From assembly GCF_001678845.1 (NCBI RefSeq), contig NZ_MAIQ01000002.1, forward strand, positions 248,001 to 312,000: DNA of 64,000 nucleotides, written 5' to 3'. This DNA is from Christensenella intestinihominis. GTDB lineage: Bacteria > Bacillota > Clostridia > Christensenellales > Christensenellaceae. This document shows, piece by piece, positions 50,291 to 58,411 of this stretch (its first letter is position 1; every line of letters starts with the position of its first letter). Under the pieces are notes generated by a model. That model searched no databases. It saw nothing but the letters and a program-made list of their open reading frames with translations, and had not been told where the DNA came from. A program made the translations under genes and the position numbers.

Positions 50291-50331
50291 GTTGCAATTG
50301 CAACATCTTTTCCTGCCGGATTTGGTATGAT
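50291..50331 (+). promoter_or_regulatory. Crp-type operator and promoter of the ferredoxin-like gene
   Basis: GTTGCAATTGCAAC at 50291-50304 is a perfect palindrome and shares its arms with the operator at 45914. TATGAT (50326-50331) lies downstream such that the operator is centred close to -41 from the expected start, the usual activator position, and no good -35 exists. Confidence 0.7.
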
Positions 50332-50363
50332 AGAAGCAAGAAAACAAAAAGGCGGTAAGGAAT

Positions 50364-51071
50364 ATGAAACGGAAAATTATTACGATAGATGAAGAAAAGT
50401 GCAACGGCTGCGGGCTTTGCGCACAGGCGTGCCACGAGGGGGCGATCGGCATGGAGGGTGGCAAGGCAAAGCTGCTGCGCGACGATTATTGCGACGGGCT
50501 CGGCGACTGTTTGCCCGTTTGCCCGACGGATGCGATTTCCTTTGAGGAACGCGAGGCGGCGGCATATGACGCAAAGGCCGTAAAAAAGAATATGGAAACG
50601 TGGGAAGCGCTTCCGTGCGGCTGCCCGGGGACGCAATCCCGGACCATCGACCGTCCGGCCGCGGAACAGGCCGCCCCTGCGGCCCCGCAAGCCTGCGCAA
50701 TGGAATCACAGCTTTCCCAATGGCCCGTACAGCTCCGGCTGGTTCCGGTGAACGCGCCGTATTTCAAGGATGCGCATCTTCTGATCGCGGCGGACTGCAC
50801 GGCGTTTGCCTGCGGCAATTTCCACAACGATTTTATCCGCGGCAAAATAACGCTGATCGGCTGTCCCAAGCTTGACGAGGCAGATTATGCGGAAAAGCTG
50901 ACGGAAATCCTGAAAAACAACGATATCAAAAGCGTATCGGTTGTGCGTATGTCCGTGCCGTGCTGCGGCGGAATTGCACAGGCGGCAATGGAAGCGCTTA
51001 AAAACTGCGGGAAAATGATCCCGTGGAGCGTTACGGTCATCGATACGGACGGAAGCGTTATCGATCAGTGA
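50364..51071 (+). CDS. Ferredoxin-type 4Fe-4S protein
   Basis: 235 residues. The N-terminal 60 residues carry two 4Fe-4S motifs: CNGCGLCAQACH and a divergent second CDGLGDCLPVCP. After a Pro/Ala-rich linker, a C-terminal domain has further cysteines (DCTAFACGNF, GCPKLDE, PCCGG), as in the iron-sulfur proteins associated with hybrid-cluster and sulfite-type reductases. It likely carries electrons or senses redox state. The Crp-type operator in front indicates activation by the regulator at 45208. Confidence 0.88.
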   Translation: MKRKIITIDEEKCNGCGLCAQACHEGAIGMEGGKAKLLRDDYCDGLGDCLPVCPTDAISFEEREAAAYDAKAVKKNMETWEALPCGCPGTQSRTIDRPAAEQAAPAAPQACAMESQLSQWPVQLRLVPVNAPYFKDAHLLIAADCTAFACGNFHNDFIRGKITLIGCPKLDEADYAEKLTEILKNNDIKSVSVVRMSVPCCGGIAQAAMEALKNCGKMIPWSVTVIDTDGSVIDQ

Positions 51072-51086
51072 CAGCGCGAACCAAAA

Positions 51087-51121
51087 GGCTTTTCCCCGGA
51101 CCGGGGCGAAGCCTTTTTTTG
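51087..51121 (+). terminator. Terminator after ferredoxin-like gene
   Basis: AAAGGCTTTTCCCCGG and the complementary CCGGGGCGAAGCCTTT form a long stem with one internal mismatch, followed by T. Confidence 0.8.
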
Positions 51122-51281
51122 TATGCCGCCTTTTCATATTTTGTTTCGCACGGCAAAAAAATGTTTATGAATTAAAAAGCCGGGGTAGGCGTATTTTGCC
51201 GCGTCCGGCGGGTATTATTTTTTGATCGTATACATTGAGCATGGCGCCCGCGCGCATGCTCCGAAAGAGGAGGAATTATTT

Positions 51282-51920
51282 ATGCCTGACGAAAGTTTTA
51301 ACAGCAACCAGAATTCAAACAACGAACCACCGAAATCGAGGATGAGCCTGAACAACATAGCAAAACAGGCGACGGGCGGAAATAAGATTGCGGGAGTTGT
51401 GATCGCGGTTTGCATGGTCGTGATCGGCATCCTGATTTTTGCGGCCCCCTACATCATGGGCATTGGAATCGGTTATTTCGTAACCGCCGGATTTATTGTC
51501 TATGGCGTCTTTGAGGTCATCGCCTATCTGCGCACCCCCGCCGATTACAGGAACGGGTGGACGCTCGCAAACGGCGTGATCTTTACGCTGATCGGCATCC
51601 TGATCCTCGTGGAAGCGCTGGGAAGCCACATCGGCAAGCTGAACATGCTGTCCACGTTCTCCTTTATCATCGGGTTCTTCGCACTGTTCGGGGGCATTAC
51701 GCAGCTTTCTTCATACGGCGCGTTTAAAAAGGCGGGAGAGCCGGGTTCGGGCTGGATTCTCGCAAGCGGCATCATCAACCTGGCGCTTGGTATCCTGATT
51801 ATCTGCGCGCCGATCACAGGGTTCTTTACCCTCGAATGGATTTTCGCATTCTACCTGATTATCGGCGGCGTGGCATTGTTTGCGGAAGCCTTATCCGGGA
51901 AGCTGGCCTGCAAAAAGTAA
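51282..51920 (+). CDS. DUF308 (HdeD-like) membrane protein
   Basis: 212 residues from the ATG at 51282, which has GAGGAGG upstream. After a hydrophilic Asn/Ser-rich N-terminus of 30 residues come six membrane segments arranged as DUF308 repeats (GIGIGYFVTAGFIVYGVFEV; GILILVEALG; IIGFFALFGGITQL). The HdeD family is linked to acid stress in other bacteria. No partner genes are adjacent. Confidence 0.88.
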   Translation: MPDESFNSNQNSNNEPPKSRMSLNNIAKQATGGNKIAGVVIAVCMVVIGILIFAAPYIMGIGIGYFVTAGFIVYGVFEVIAYLRTPADYRNGWTLANGVIFTLIGILILVEALGSHIGKLNMLSTFSFIIGFFALFGGITQLSSYGAFKKAGEPGSGWILASGIINLALGILIICAPITGFFTLEWIFAFYLIIGGVALFAEALSGKLACKK

Positions 51921-51961
51921 CGCGATATTACGCCGTTACAGCATAGCGGAAATTTGTATAT

Positions 51962-51999
51962 AAAAAAACGCCTTTCCCTTCTGGAAAAGGCGTTTTTTA
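51962..51999. terminator. Bidirectional terminator
   Basis: AACGCCTTTCC, loop CTTCT, GGAAAAGGCGTT, with T and A runs on both sides. It separates the convergent DUF308 and antiporter genes. Confidence 0.85.
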
Positions 52000-53325
52000 T
52001 TACGGCTCCTTCTTTTTCTTCCGCTCCCCGATTCCAAACAATATCCATATAAGGGCGCTTACGCCCATCAGGATGGGATAAAACAGGAAGGGGATGACGT
52101 CTACGGGGGTGAGCGCAAGGCCTGCCGCCGCCGCGCCCGCGGAGGCATACAAAAGCTGTGCGCCGTAGGGCAGGATTCCCTGCCACACGGAGGTGAAGAT
52201 ATCGAGCAGGGCCGCAGTCCGCCGGGGCGTGACCCCGAACTCGTCCGAGATATCCTTTGCAATCGGCCCCGCGATGACGATTGCCACCGTGTTATTGGCG
52301 GTGGAGATATCGACCGCCGAGCTTAGGGCCGCGATGCCAAGCTGCGCGCCCTTTTTGGTTTTTACCACCCTGTGGATCGAGGCCAGCAGGAAATCGATTC
52401 CCCCGTTGGCCTTTACAAGGCCGATGATTCCCGCAACAAGGATCGAGATGACGGTGATGTCGTACATTCCCATGAGGCCGCCCGCGCCGTCCGGGCCGCC
52501 CGCAATCACACTGAACATCTGCTGCGGAAGGATCATTCCGGAAAACAGGCCGACCGCAAGCGACAGCGCCAGCCCGAGCACCAGCACAATGATGACGTTA
52601 AGGCCGCACAGCGCGCTCACGAGCACCACAAGGTAGGGCAGGATTTTCCAAAAATCATATTCGTAATTTCCCGTAATTTCGGTGGGCGTATTGATGGTAA
52701 GGACAATAAAAATAACAAAGGTGGCGATTGCCGCCGGAAGCACGATTTTAAAATTCTCGCGGAATTTGTCCTTCATATTGCAGCCCTGCGTGCGGGTGGC
52801 CGCAATGGTGGTATCGGAAATCATGGAGAGGTTATCGCCAAACATTGCGCCGGACACCACCGCCCCTACGCACAGCGCGCCGAGCAGCCCCGTTTTCTGG
52901 CTGATCCCCACCGCGATGGGGACAAGCGCGGCAATGGTGCCCACGGAGGTTCCCATGGAAAGGGATATAAAGCTGGCGATCACAAAGAGCCCCGCCACCG
53001 CCACGCCGGGCGGCATAATTGAAAGGGCGAAATTTACCACGCTGTCTACGCCGCCCGCCGCCTGCGCCGTCCCGGAGAACGCCCCCGCGAGGATAAACAC
53101 CAGGCACATAATCATCACATTCTGGTCGCCCATTCCCGTGGCTACGGTATTCATTTTTTCCGCAAAGCTCCGCTTGCGGTTTTGGAAAAACGCAACGATC
53201 AGCGCAATTAAAAAGCCGACGACCGCCGGAACCACATAAAAATCCCCGAAAATGATTCCGCAGCCGATAAACAGCGCCAGGAACACACCGATTGGGACCA
53301 GCGCGCTTGCTTTTCCTTCCCTCAT
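52000..53325 (-). CDS. Na+/H+ antiporter, NhaC family
   Basis: 441 residues from the ATG at 53325, with GGGGGTAGG upstream; a longer frame to 53421 has no ribosome site. About twelve membrane segments with NhaC landmarks: GTAAAIV-type SMGTSVGTIAALVPIA near 145, GDNLSMISDTTIAATRTQG near 185 and STANNTVAIVIAGPIAK near 360. It exchanges Na+ (or organic acids in some members) for protons at the membrane. It is a single-gene unit. Confidence 0.92.
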   Translation of the reverse strand: MREGKASALVPIGVFLALFIGCGIIFGDFYVVPAVVGFLIALIVAFFQNRKRSFAEKMNTVATGMGDQNVMIMCLVFILAGAFSGTAQAAGGVDSVVNFALSIMPPGVAVAGLFVIASFISLSMGTSVGTIAALVPIAVGISQKTGLLGALCVGAVVSGAMFGDNLSMISDTTIAATRTQGCNMKDKFRENFKIVLPAAIATFVIFIVLTINTPTEITGNYEYDFWKILPYLVVLVSALCGLNVIIVLVLGLALSLAVGLFSGMILPQQMFSVIAGGPDGAGGLMGMYDITVISILVAGIIGLVKANGGIDFLLASIHRVVKTKKGAQLGIAALSSAVDISTANNTVAIVIAGPIAKDISDEFGVTPRRTAALLDIFTSVWQGILPYGAQLLYASAGAAAAGLALTPVDVIPFLFYPILMGVSALIWILFGIGERKKKKEP

Positions 53326-53497
53326 TGGCCTACCCCCTAAATCTCCCGAAAAATTCAGCCTTACGGCGCGCCCGGCAGGGCCCCGCAATACAGACTGATA
53401 GTTTATATTATCACAAAACACCCCATGGGTTCCACTGCCTGTTTCCGGGCATCCGGAAACGGGCCTTCCCCCCGGTGCCGCGCCTTTCCGGCGGCGG

Positions 53498-53528
53498 AAA
53501 AAACCGCCCCCGGAGGACCGGGGACGGC
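53498..53528 (-). terminator. Terminator of the diguanylate cyclase gene
   Basis: On the minus strand GCCGTCCCCGG, loop TCCT, CCGGGGGCGGT, then TTTTT. Confidence 0.8.
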
Positions 53529-53546
53529 CTTAATTTACCGCTTGTT

Positions 53547-54740
53547 TCAGCGTTCGCCGTTTCCGCCGCTTTTTTTCATCCTTTTCACCCGGTACATTTC
53601 TTCATCCGCGCGCCTGACGACGTCGTCGACGCCCTTATCCTCCCCCGGGCGGAACACCGCGCTGCCAACCGACAGGCCGACCCTGGTGCCGTTTTGGTCG
53701 TGGAAATCCCCGGCGGCTTCGTTTATTTCATCCACCAGCTTTAAAAGCCCTTCCGGGGTGGCTTCCCGCATAACGGCGGCGAATTCGTCCCCGCCGACCC
53801 GGTAAAGGACATTCGGCGAATGGATAAATTCCTGCACGAGGCTGCCGCCCGCACGGATATATTCGTCGCCGGCAGGATGCCCCAGCAAATCGTTGACCTG
53901 TTTTAAATTATCCAAATCGATCACGAGGACTCCGATTCCTGCTTTATCGGGAAGCGCCTCAAGGTTATTGAGCATAACATTGAACGAATTCCGGTTGTTG
54001 AGCCCCGTCAGCAGGTCCGTATTGGCCAGGTCCCGGTAGGCGGGATTGGAAATCCTTTTAAAGAGGAACGCCGCGACGATTCCCGCCGCCACACAGCAAA
54101 TGGCAATAATGGCGGGCGTGGCCATGCTCAGCCAGCGGAAGGTCCGGTATTGGTGTTCCGCATCGAACTCAATCCCCACCACGCCGATTACCTCCCCTTC
54201 GCCGATTCCGGTATGGATGGGAAAATAGGAGATGAAAATATTCCCCCACGAGGTATCCTTGATCTGCTCGGGAAGCACTACCTCGTTGCGGTAGGCGCGC
54301 TCGATATCCGGAATAATTTCCGGTTCAATCGGATCGCCCACGTTGCGGAAATCCTCGTTTTCCGCGGGAAGGCCGTCCACCAGGTAAATATATTCGCCCG
54401 TATCCGTCCGCTTGGCAGTGTACAGGTAGCGGACGCTTGCGGCGGACTTGGTATCCTCGAGCATTTCTTTCATTGCGTGGTATTCCCCGCCCTTCATGTC
54501 GCCGGGAACGTTGAGCTGTGAGAAGCTCTCTTCATCTAAATTTTGTTCGAGGTAGCGGTAGATTCCCCGCGCGCGCTCTTGCAGGCTGTCTATCATATCC
54601 TGGTAGGAAAGCGTATAGTTGATTAAAAATATCAGGACGCAGGAAAGCACGACCATAATCGCGGTCAGCAAAAACGCCTGCAGGTCGACCCGGCTCATCC
54701 TTTTTTGTTTTTTTCCGGCTTTTTTACTGGTATCATTCAT
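53547..54740 (-). CDS. Diguanylate cyclase, membrane sensor
   Basis: 397 residues from the ATG at 54740; an in-frame ATG at 54758 is possible. Two membrane segments (about 14-37 and 205-225) flank an extracytoplasmic sensor of about 160 residues with PAS/CACHE-like pattern (VRYLYTAKRTDTGEYIYLVDG). The C-terminal GGDEF domain carries the intact active site RVGGDEFAAVM near 315, preceded by TDLLTGLNNRNSF. An RxxD inhibitory site is not evident. It makes cyclic di-GMP in response to an external signal. Confidence 0.93.
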   Translation of the reverse strand: MNDTSKKAGKKQKRMSRVDLQAFLLTAIMVVLSCVLIFLINYTLSYQDMIDSLQERARGIYRYLEQNLDEESFSQLNVPGDMKGGEYHAMKEMLEDTKSAASVRYLYTAKRTDTGEYIYLVDGLPAENEDFRNVGDPIEPEIIPDIERAYRNEVVLPEQIKDTSWGNIFISYFPIHTGIGEGEVIGVVGIEFDAEHQYRTFRWLSMATPAIIAICCVAAGIVAAFLFKRISNPAYRDLANTDLLTGLNNRNSFNVMLNNLEALPDKAGIGVLVIDLDNLKQVNDLLGHPAGDEYIRAGGSLVQEFIHSPNVLYRVGGDEFAAVMREATPEGLLKLVDEINEAAGDFHDQNGTRVGLSVGSAVFRPGEDKGVDDVVRRADEEMYRVKRMKKSGGNGER

Positions 54741-54908
54741 GTGTTTTCCGCAATCCATACTGGATTATAGTTGTATTTTTATACCATTGTAACGCTTTCG
54801 TAGGCCAGATTCAACCTTGGGCTTCCTGCCGCGTATTTTTTAACGGGCCGCCGCAAAAAAAGACCGTACCAGGAAGATTCCTGATACAGCCTTTCAATTC
54901 ACCCGGCT

Positions 54909-55640
54909 TCACGCCCTGGCTGTAATTTCCGCCGCCGCCATAAAAATCTGCTTTTCCGGGACAGGCTGCTTCCCGAAAGAAAACTTTACGTCCTTCCCCT
55001 GGTGGGAAAGCGCGAGCATAAGGCAGCAAAGGGCAATGCCCGTATCGATCTGGTTTAATTTATCGAGCATCAGGGATTTTTTCCGGCTGATTACCACATG
55101 CTCCGCACTGCCGCTGAAAAACCACGGCTGCTTGTTCATTGCGGACGGCGCGAGGCGCACCGCCTCGAGCACATGGTAAAGGTCCGTTACATTTGAAATT
55201 TCATTGAGGCTCTTGCGATTGAACTGTTCCGTGCCTTCGCGGTGCATGGGCTGTGCGGGCGTGCCAAAGCACAGCGTCGCCAGCCATTCCATTCCCGCCG
55301 GGGGCGCGACCTTCCCCTTATCCGGCTTTGTCATTCCCAGCCAGCACGCGCCGATATTGTCCGCGGACAGGTAGAGGTCGACCTGCTCCATCATGAAGCC
55401 GGCGTTCATGCGCCAGCCGTCCTTTTTTTCGGAATACAGGCATACGGCGTGGGGCGCGTTTGTTTTGATGTCGCCGGGCAGCAGCAGCTTGAATTCGGTT
55501 TTGATTCCCGGGACCAGCGGCTTTACGCCCTGCATAAATTCGTGCAGCTCCGCGATGGCCTGGTCGGTGAGCGGCGCGCTGTCGTATTTGCGGACCGAGC
55601 GCCGGTGGAAAATAGCATCGTATAAAACTTCGTAGTCCAT
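54909..55640 (-). CDS. Nitroreductase-family protein
   Basis: 243 residues from the ATG at 55640, whose distance from AAGGGG is better than that of the ATG two codons earlier. FMN-binding motifs RRSVRKYDSAPL near 13 and LEAVRLAPSAMNKQPW near 160 indicate two fused half-domains, as in the TM1586-type nitroreductases. It would reduce nitro or quinone compounds with NAD(P)H. It follows the kinase gene by about 12 bp and is co-transcribed. Confidence 0.88.
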   Translation of the reverse strand: MDYEVLYDAIFHRRSVRKYDSAPLTDQAIAELHEFMQGVKPLVPGIKTEFKLLLPGDIKTNAPHAVCLYSEKKDGWRMNAGFMMEQVDLYLSADNIGACWLGMTKPDKGKVAPPAGMEWLATLCFGTPAQPMHREGTEQFNRKSLNEISNVTDLYHVLEAVRLAPSAMNKQPWFFSGSAEHVVISRKKSLMLDKLNQIDTGIALCCLMLALSHQGKDVKFSFGKQPVPEKQIFMAAAEITARA

Positions 55641-55652
55641 AATCATTCCCCT

Positions 55653-56540
55653 TTACTTTACATCCAAGAGTGTGCGCGGGACATTTCCCTTGATGATATC
55701 GGAAAGCTTGTGCCTCGCATGCGCGATGATGACCGTCGTTCCGTTTTTGAGCGGTTCCTTTGCGAACTGGAGCTTTGCTTTGGCGCCGTTCGCCCCTCGC
55801 CGCGACGCTCCGCTGCAATTTTCCATCATCGCGTCGATTTTTTGTTCCACTTCCTCGTAGCTTGTGCCCGTGACTTCCTCAATCAGCGTCGCCGGGTCTT
55901 TCGGGTCTGCGTAAATTCCCTCCACGCTGGTGAGCAGCACAAGGATGCGCGCGTTGACAAGCTGCGCGATGACAGCGGCCGTTTCGTCGTTATCCACGCA
56001 CTCCACCACGTTTTCCGTTTTGCGTTTCAGGTCGCGGAGCTCGAGGCGCATATTTTCCGTATCGGAAACCGCGTCGTTATAATTGACGATTGGAATGGCG
56101 TTCTGGTTGGCCGCCGAAAAAAGCAGGTTGCGGATGTGGTTCACCTTGCGTTCGTCGTTGAAGTGGCTGTGTTCCACCAGCACCTGCCGCACCGAGTATT
56201 TCGGGTTTACAAACTGGCGGTACATTTCCATCAGGATCGGCTGGCCCTGGGCGGAATAAGCCGTTTTGATGGCGGCGAGGTTGCCTTTGAGCTCGCGCCC
56301 GCCGTTGCGCTTCATGTAATCGATGCGCCCGATTTCCGCCGCGCCCGACGAAACGAGGATATAACCCGGCTTCAGGCTGGCCGCCAGCCGTGAAAAGATA
56401 TTATAATCGATGTCGTTGTCTTCCCTGCGGATGAGAGCCATGGAACCGATTTTTACAACCACATCAAAGTTAATCAGCTCCGTATCGTCCGGATTTACCG
56501 GGAAATTGGAAAAACTCCCCCGCAGCTTCTGTTCTGCCAT
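55653..56540 (-). CDS. Amino acid kinase, glutamate-5-kinase-like
   Basis: 295 residues of the carbamate/aspartate/glutamate kinase fold. VVVKIGSMAL near 26, ILVSSGAAEIG near 62, IPIVNYNDAVSD near 148 and the GGxxTK-like RRGANGAKAKLQ near 245 match ProB-type kinases. It lacks the C-terminal PUA domain of most ProB proteins. The ProA partner is not adjacent, so proline synthesis is not certain. RBS GGACAGGAAAT precedes the ATG. Confidence 0.87.
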   Translation of the reverse strand: MAEQKLRGSFSNFPVNPDDTELINFDVVVKIGSMALIRREDNDIDYNIFSRLAASLKPGYILVSSGAAEIGRIDYMKRNGGRELKGNLAAIKTAYSAQGQPILMEMYRQFVNPKYSVRQVLVEHSHFNDERKVNHIRNLLFSAANQNAIPIVNYNDAVSDTENMRLELRDLKRKTENVVECVDNDETAAVIAQLVNARILVLLTSVEGIYADPKDPATLIEEVTGTSYEEVEQKIDAMMENCSGASRRGANGAKAKLQFAKEPLKNGTTVIIAHARHKLSDIIKGNVPRTLLDVK

Positions 56541-56679
56541 ATTTCCTGTCCTTTACAATAAAAATCAAATCAAATTAAATATACATCATTTTTGTGCCAA
56601 GTACAATAGCGGGCTTGCACGGGCCGCGGCCTGTGCAGTACAATAGGGAACGAACACTTTACACCGGAGGAGGGCACGG

Positions 56680-57558
56680 ATGGTTACAATAACGAATGTC
56701 GGCGGCGCGCCCGGGGGCGAGGCGTTTTTACTGGAAACGGAAGGAAAGACCGCGCTGGTCGATTCGGGCTTTGCTTACAGCGCCCCGCGCATGATTGCCA
56801 ATATAAAGGATGTTTTGCGGGGGAGGCCGCTCGATTACGTGCTGCTCACCCATTCGCATTACGACCATGCCTCGGGCAGCGCGTATGTACGGGCCGCATG
56901 GCCGGACGTAACGGTTGCGGGCAGCGCGTACGCGAAAAAAATTTTAGAGAAGCCGTCCGCACGGGCGGTGATGCGTGAGATGAACGATAACGCGGCACGG
57001 ATTGCGGGCGCGGACGGGTACGAGGACCGCACGGACCGGCTGCACATCGACCTTGCCATGGCCGAAGGGGACGAAATTGATTTGGGGCCTGCGAAGCTGA
57101 GGGTAATCGAGGCACCCGGGCACACGAAATGCTGTATCGCTTTTTGGTGCGGGGAAGAAAAGCTGCTGCTCTCGTGCGAGACGCTGGGCGTGGACGCGGG
57201 CGGCGGCGTGGTCATGCCATGCTATATGGTGGGCTATGCGCTTGCGATGGAATCCGTCGGGAAGCTTGCCGCGCTCGGCGCGGAAAAAATCCTGACGCCG
57301 CACCGCGGCCTGCTCGAGGGGGAGGCATGCGCGGCGTTTATTGAAAACGCCGTCTATTGGAACACGGAATTCATGCGCCGGGCAGAGGAAGGTATGCGCG
57401 CCGGGAAGGGCGAAGCGGAGCTTGCGCGGGAGTTCAAGGAGCTGTTTTACACTCCTTATATGGCGGAGGTCCAGCCCGAAAAGGCGTTCGACCTCAATTT
57501 GAGTTATACGATTCCCATGCTGGTGCGGGAGATAGATCAGGGAATAGGGAATAAGTAA
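56680..57558 (+). CDS. MBL-fold metallohydrolase
   Basis: 292 residues with the metallo-beta-lactamase motif THSHYDHASG near 64-73, further His at EAPGHTKCC near 145, Asp/Cys position in LLSCETLGVDAGG near 170 and the final His in LTPHRGLLEG near 210. It binds two zinc or iron ions and hydrolyses an ester or thioester. RBS GGAGGAGGG lies before the ATG. It is transcribed alone, divergent from the kinase operon. Confidence 0.92.
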   Translation: MVTITNVGGAPGGEAFLLETEGKTALVDSGFAYSAPRMIANIKDVLRGRPLDYVLLTHSHYDHASGSAYVRAAWPDVTVAGSAYAKKILEKPSARAVMREMNDNAARIAGADGYEDRTDRLHIDLAMAEGDEIDLGPAKLRVIEAPGHTKCCIAFWCGEEKLLLSCETLGVDAGGGVVMPCYMVGYALAMESVGKLAALGAEKILTPHRGLLEGEACAAFIENAVYWNTEFMRRAEEGMRAGKGEAELAREFKELFYTPYMAEVQPEKAFDLNLSYTIPMLVREIDQGIGNK

Positions 57559-57735
57559 TAGGTAAGAATGATTGTGCCCGCTTCGCGGGCGGAGCGTATC
57601 ACATGACGCATAACGACGTGCAGTGCGTTTCAACGATTCACGGGGCGGCGGATGCGCCCGATTGACGGACAAAAATATTTAAGATACCAGACGGCAGCAA
57701 GGCACAGCATATTTCAACCTGTGGGGATAAAGCGA

Positions 57736-57779
57736 AAAAAAGGCTTGCCCGGGGATAAAATCCCGGGGCAAGCCTTTTT
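57736..57779. terminator. Long bidirectional terminator
   Basis: AGGCTTGCCC-GGGGA and TCCC-GGGGCAAGCCT form a stem of about 15 bp around TAAAA, with A6 before and T5 after. It serves the OsmC gene and possibly the MBL gene. Bases 57559-57735 contain no supportable gene. Confidence 0.85.
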
Positions 57780-57809
57780 CAGCCATATCATTATTTGATG
57801 CGCGCGCCG

Positions 57810-58250
57810 TTATTCCACAACAACGCCCGAACGCACCAGCTTCACGCCGTTTTGCAGGCAATCGCCCACCGGACAGCGGCTTTCGATAAAGTCCGCGAAT
57901 TTCTCCGCTTCCTCCTGCGATGCATCCGTTTTCATATGCATTTTAAAACGGATTTCCTGGAAGCCGTTGCGCACAGACGCTTTCCCCTGGAAGCCGTCCG
58001 GGTCCAGGTCCCCTTCCAATTCCACGAAAAAATCGTCGAGCTTTATGCCCTGCGAACGCGCGAACGCCGCCGCGCAGATGGCCTGGCATGCGCCGAGCGC
58101 GCACAGCACGTCCTCCACCGGGTTGAGGCTTGCGTCCGTGCCGCCGAGGTCTTTGGGTTCATCCATCAGGACCTTGAAGCCGCGCGACTCCGTTTCCACC
58201 TGCAAGCCGTCCGGCAGCTTCTTTGCCGTCGCTTTAAACGTTGTCAACAT
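57810..58250 (-). CDS. OsmC-family protein
   Basis: 146 residues of the OsmC/Ohr fold. The first reactive Cys lies in ALGACQAICAAAFARSQG near 55 and the second in SRCPVGDCLQNG near 127, the pair that reduces organic hydroperoxides. Strand pattern TESRGFKVLMDEPKDLGG at the start is typical. It acts in the cytoplasm against peroxides. It is a single-gene unit ahead of the transketolase gene. Confidence 0.92.
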   Translation of the reverse strand: MLTTFKATAKKLPDGLQVETESRGFKVLMDEPKDLGGTDASLNPVEDVLCALGACQAICAAAFARSQGIKLDDFFVELEGDLDPDGFQGKASVRNGFQEIRFKMHMKTDASQEEAEKFADFIESRCPVGDCLQNGVKLVRSGVVVE

Positions 58251-58357
58251 TGTAAATCCCCTTCTTTCTTTATGGTTACGAGAGAGCCGGAAAAAGTTCT
58301 CCTTACCCTATTGATAATACATAAAAAAAATCCGAAACGGGATTTTCCCGGGATACG

Positions 58358-58394
58358 AAAAAGGAAACCCGGAGCCGCCGCCCCGGGTTTCTTT
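58358..58394 (-). terminator. Terminator after transketolase
   Basis: On the minus strand GAAACCCGG, ten-base loop, CCGGGTTTC, then CTTTTT. Confidence 0.8.
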
Positions 58395-58411
58395 GCCAAG
58401 CATTGTTTCGG

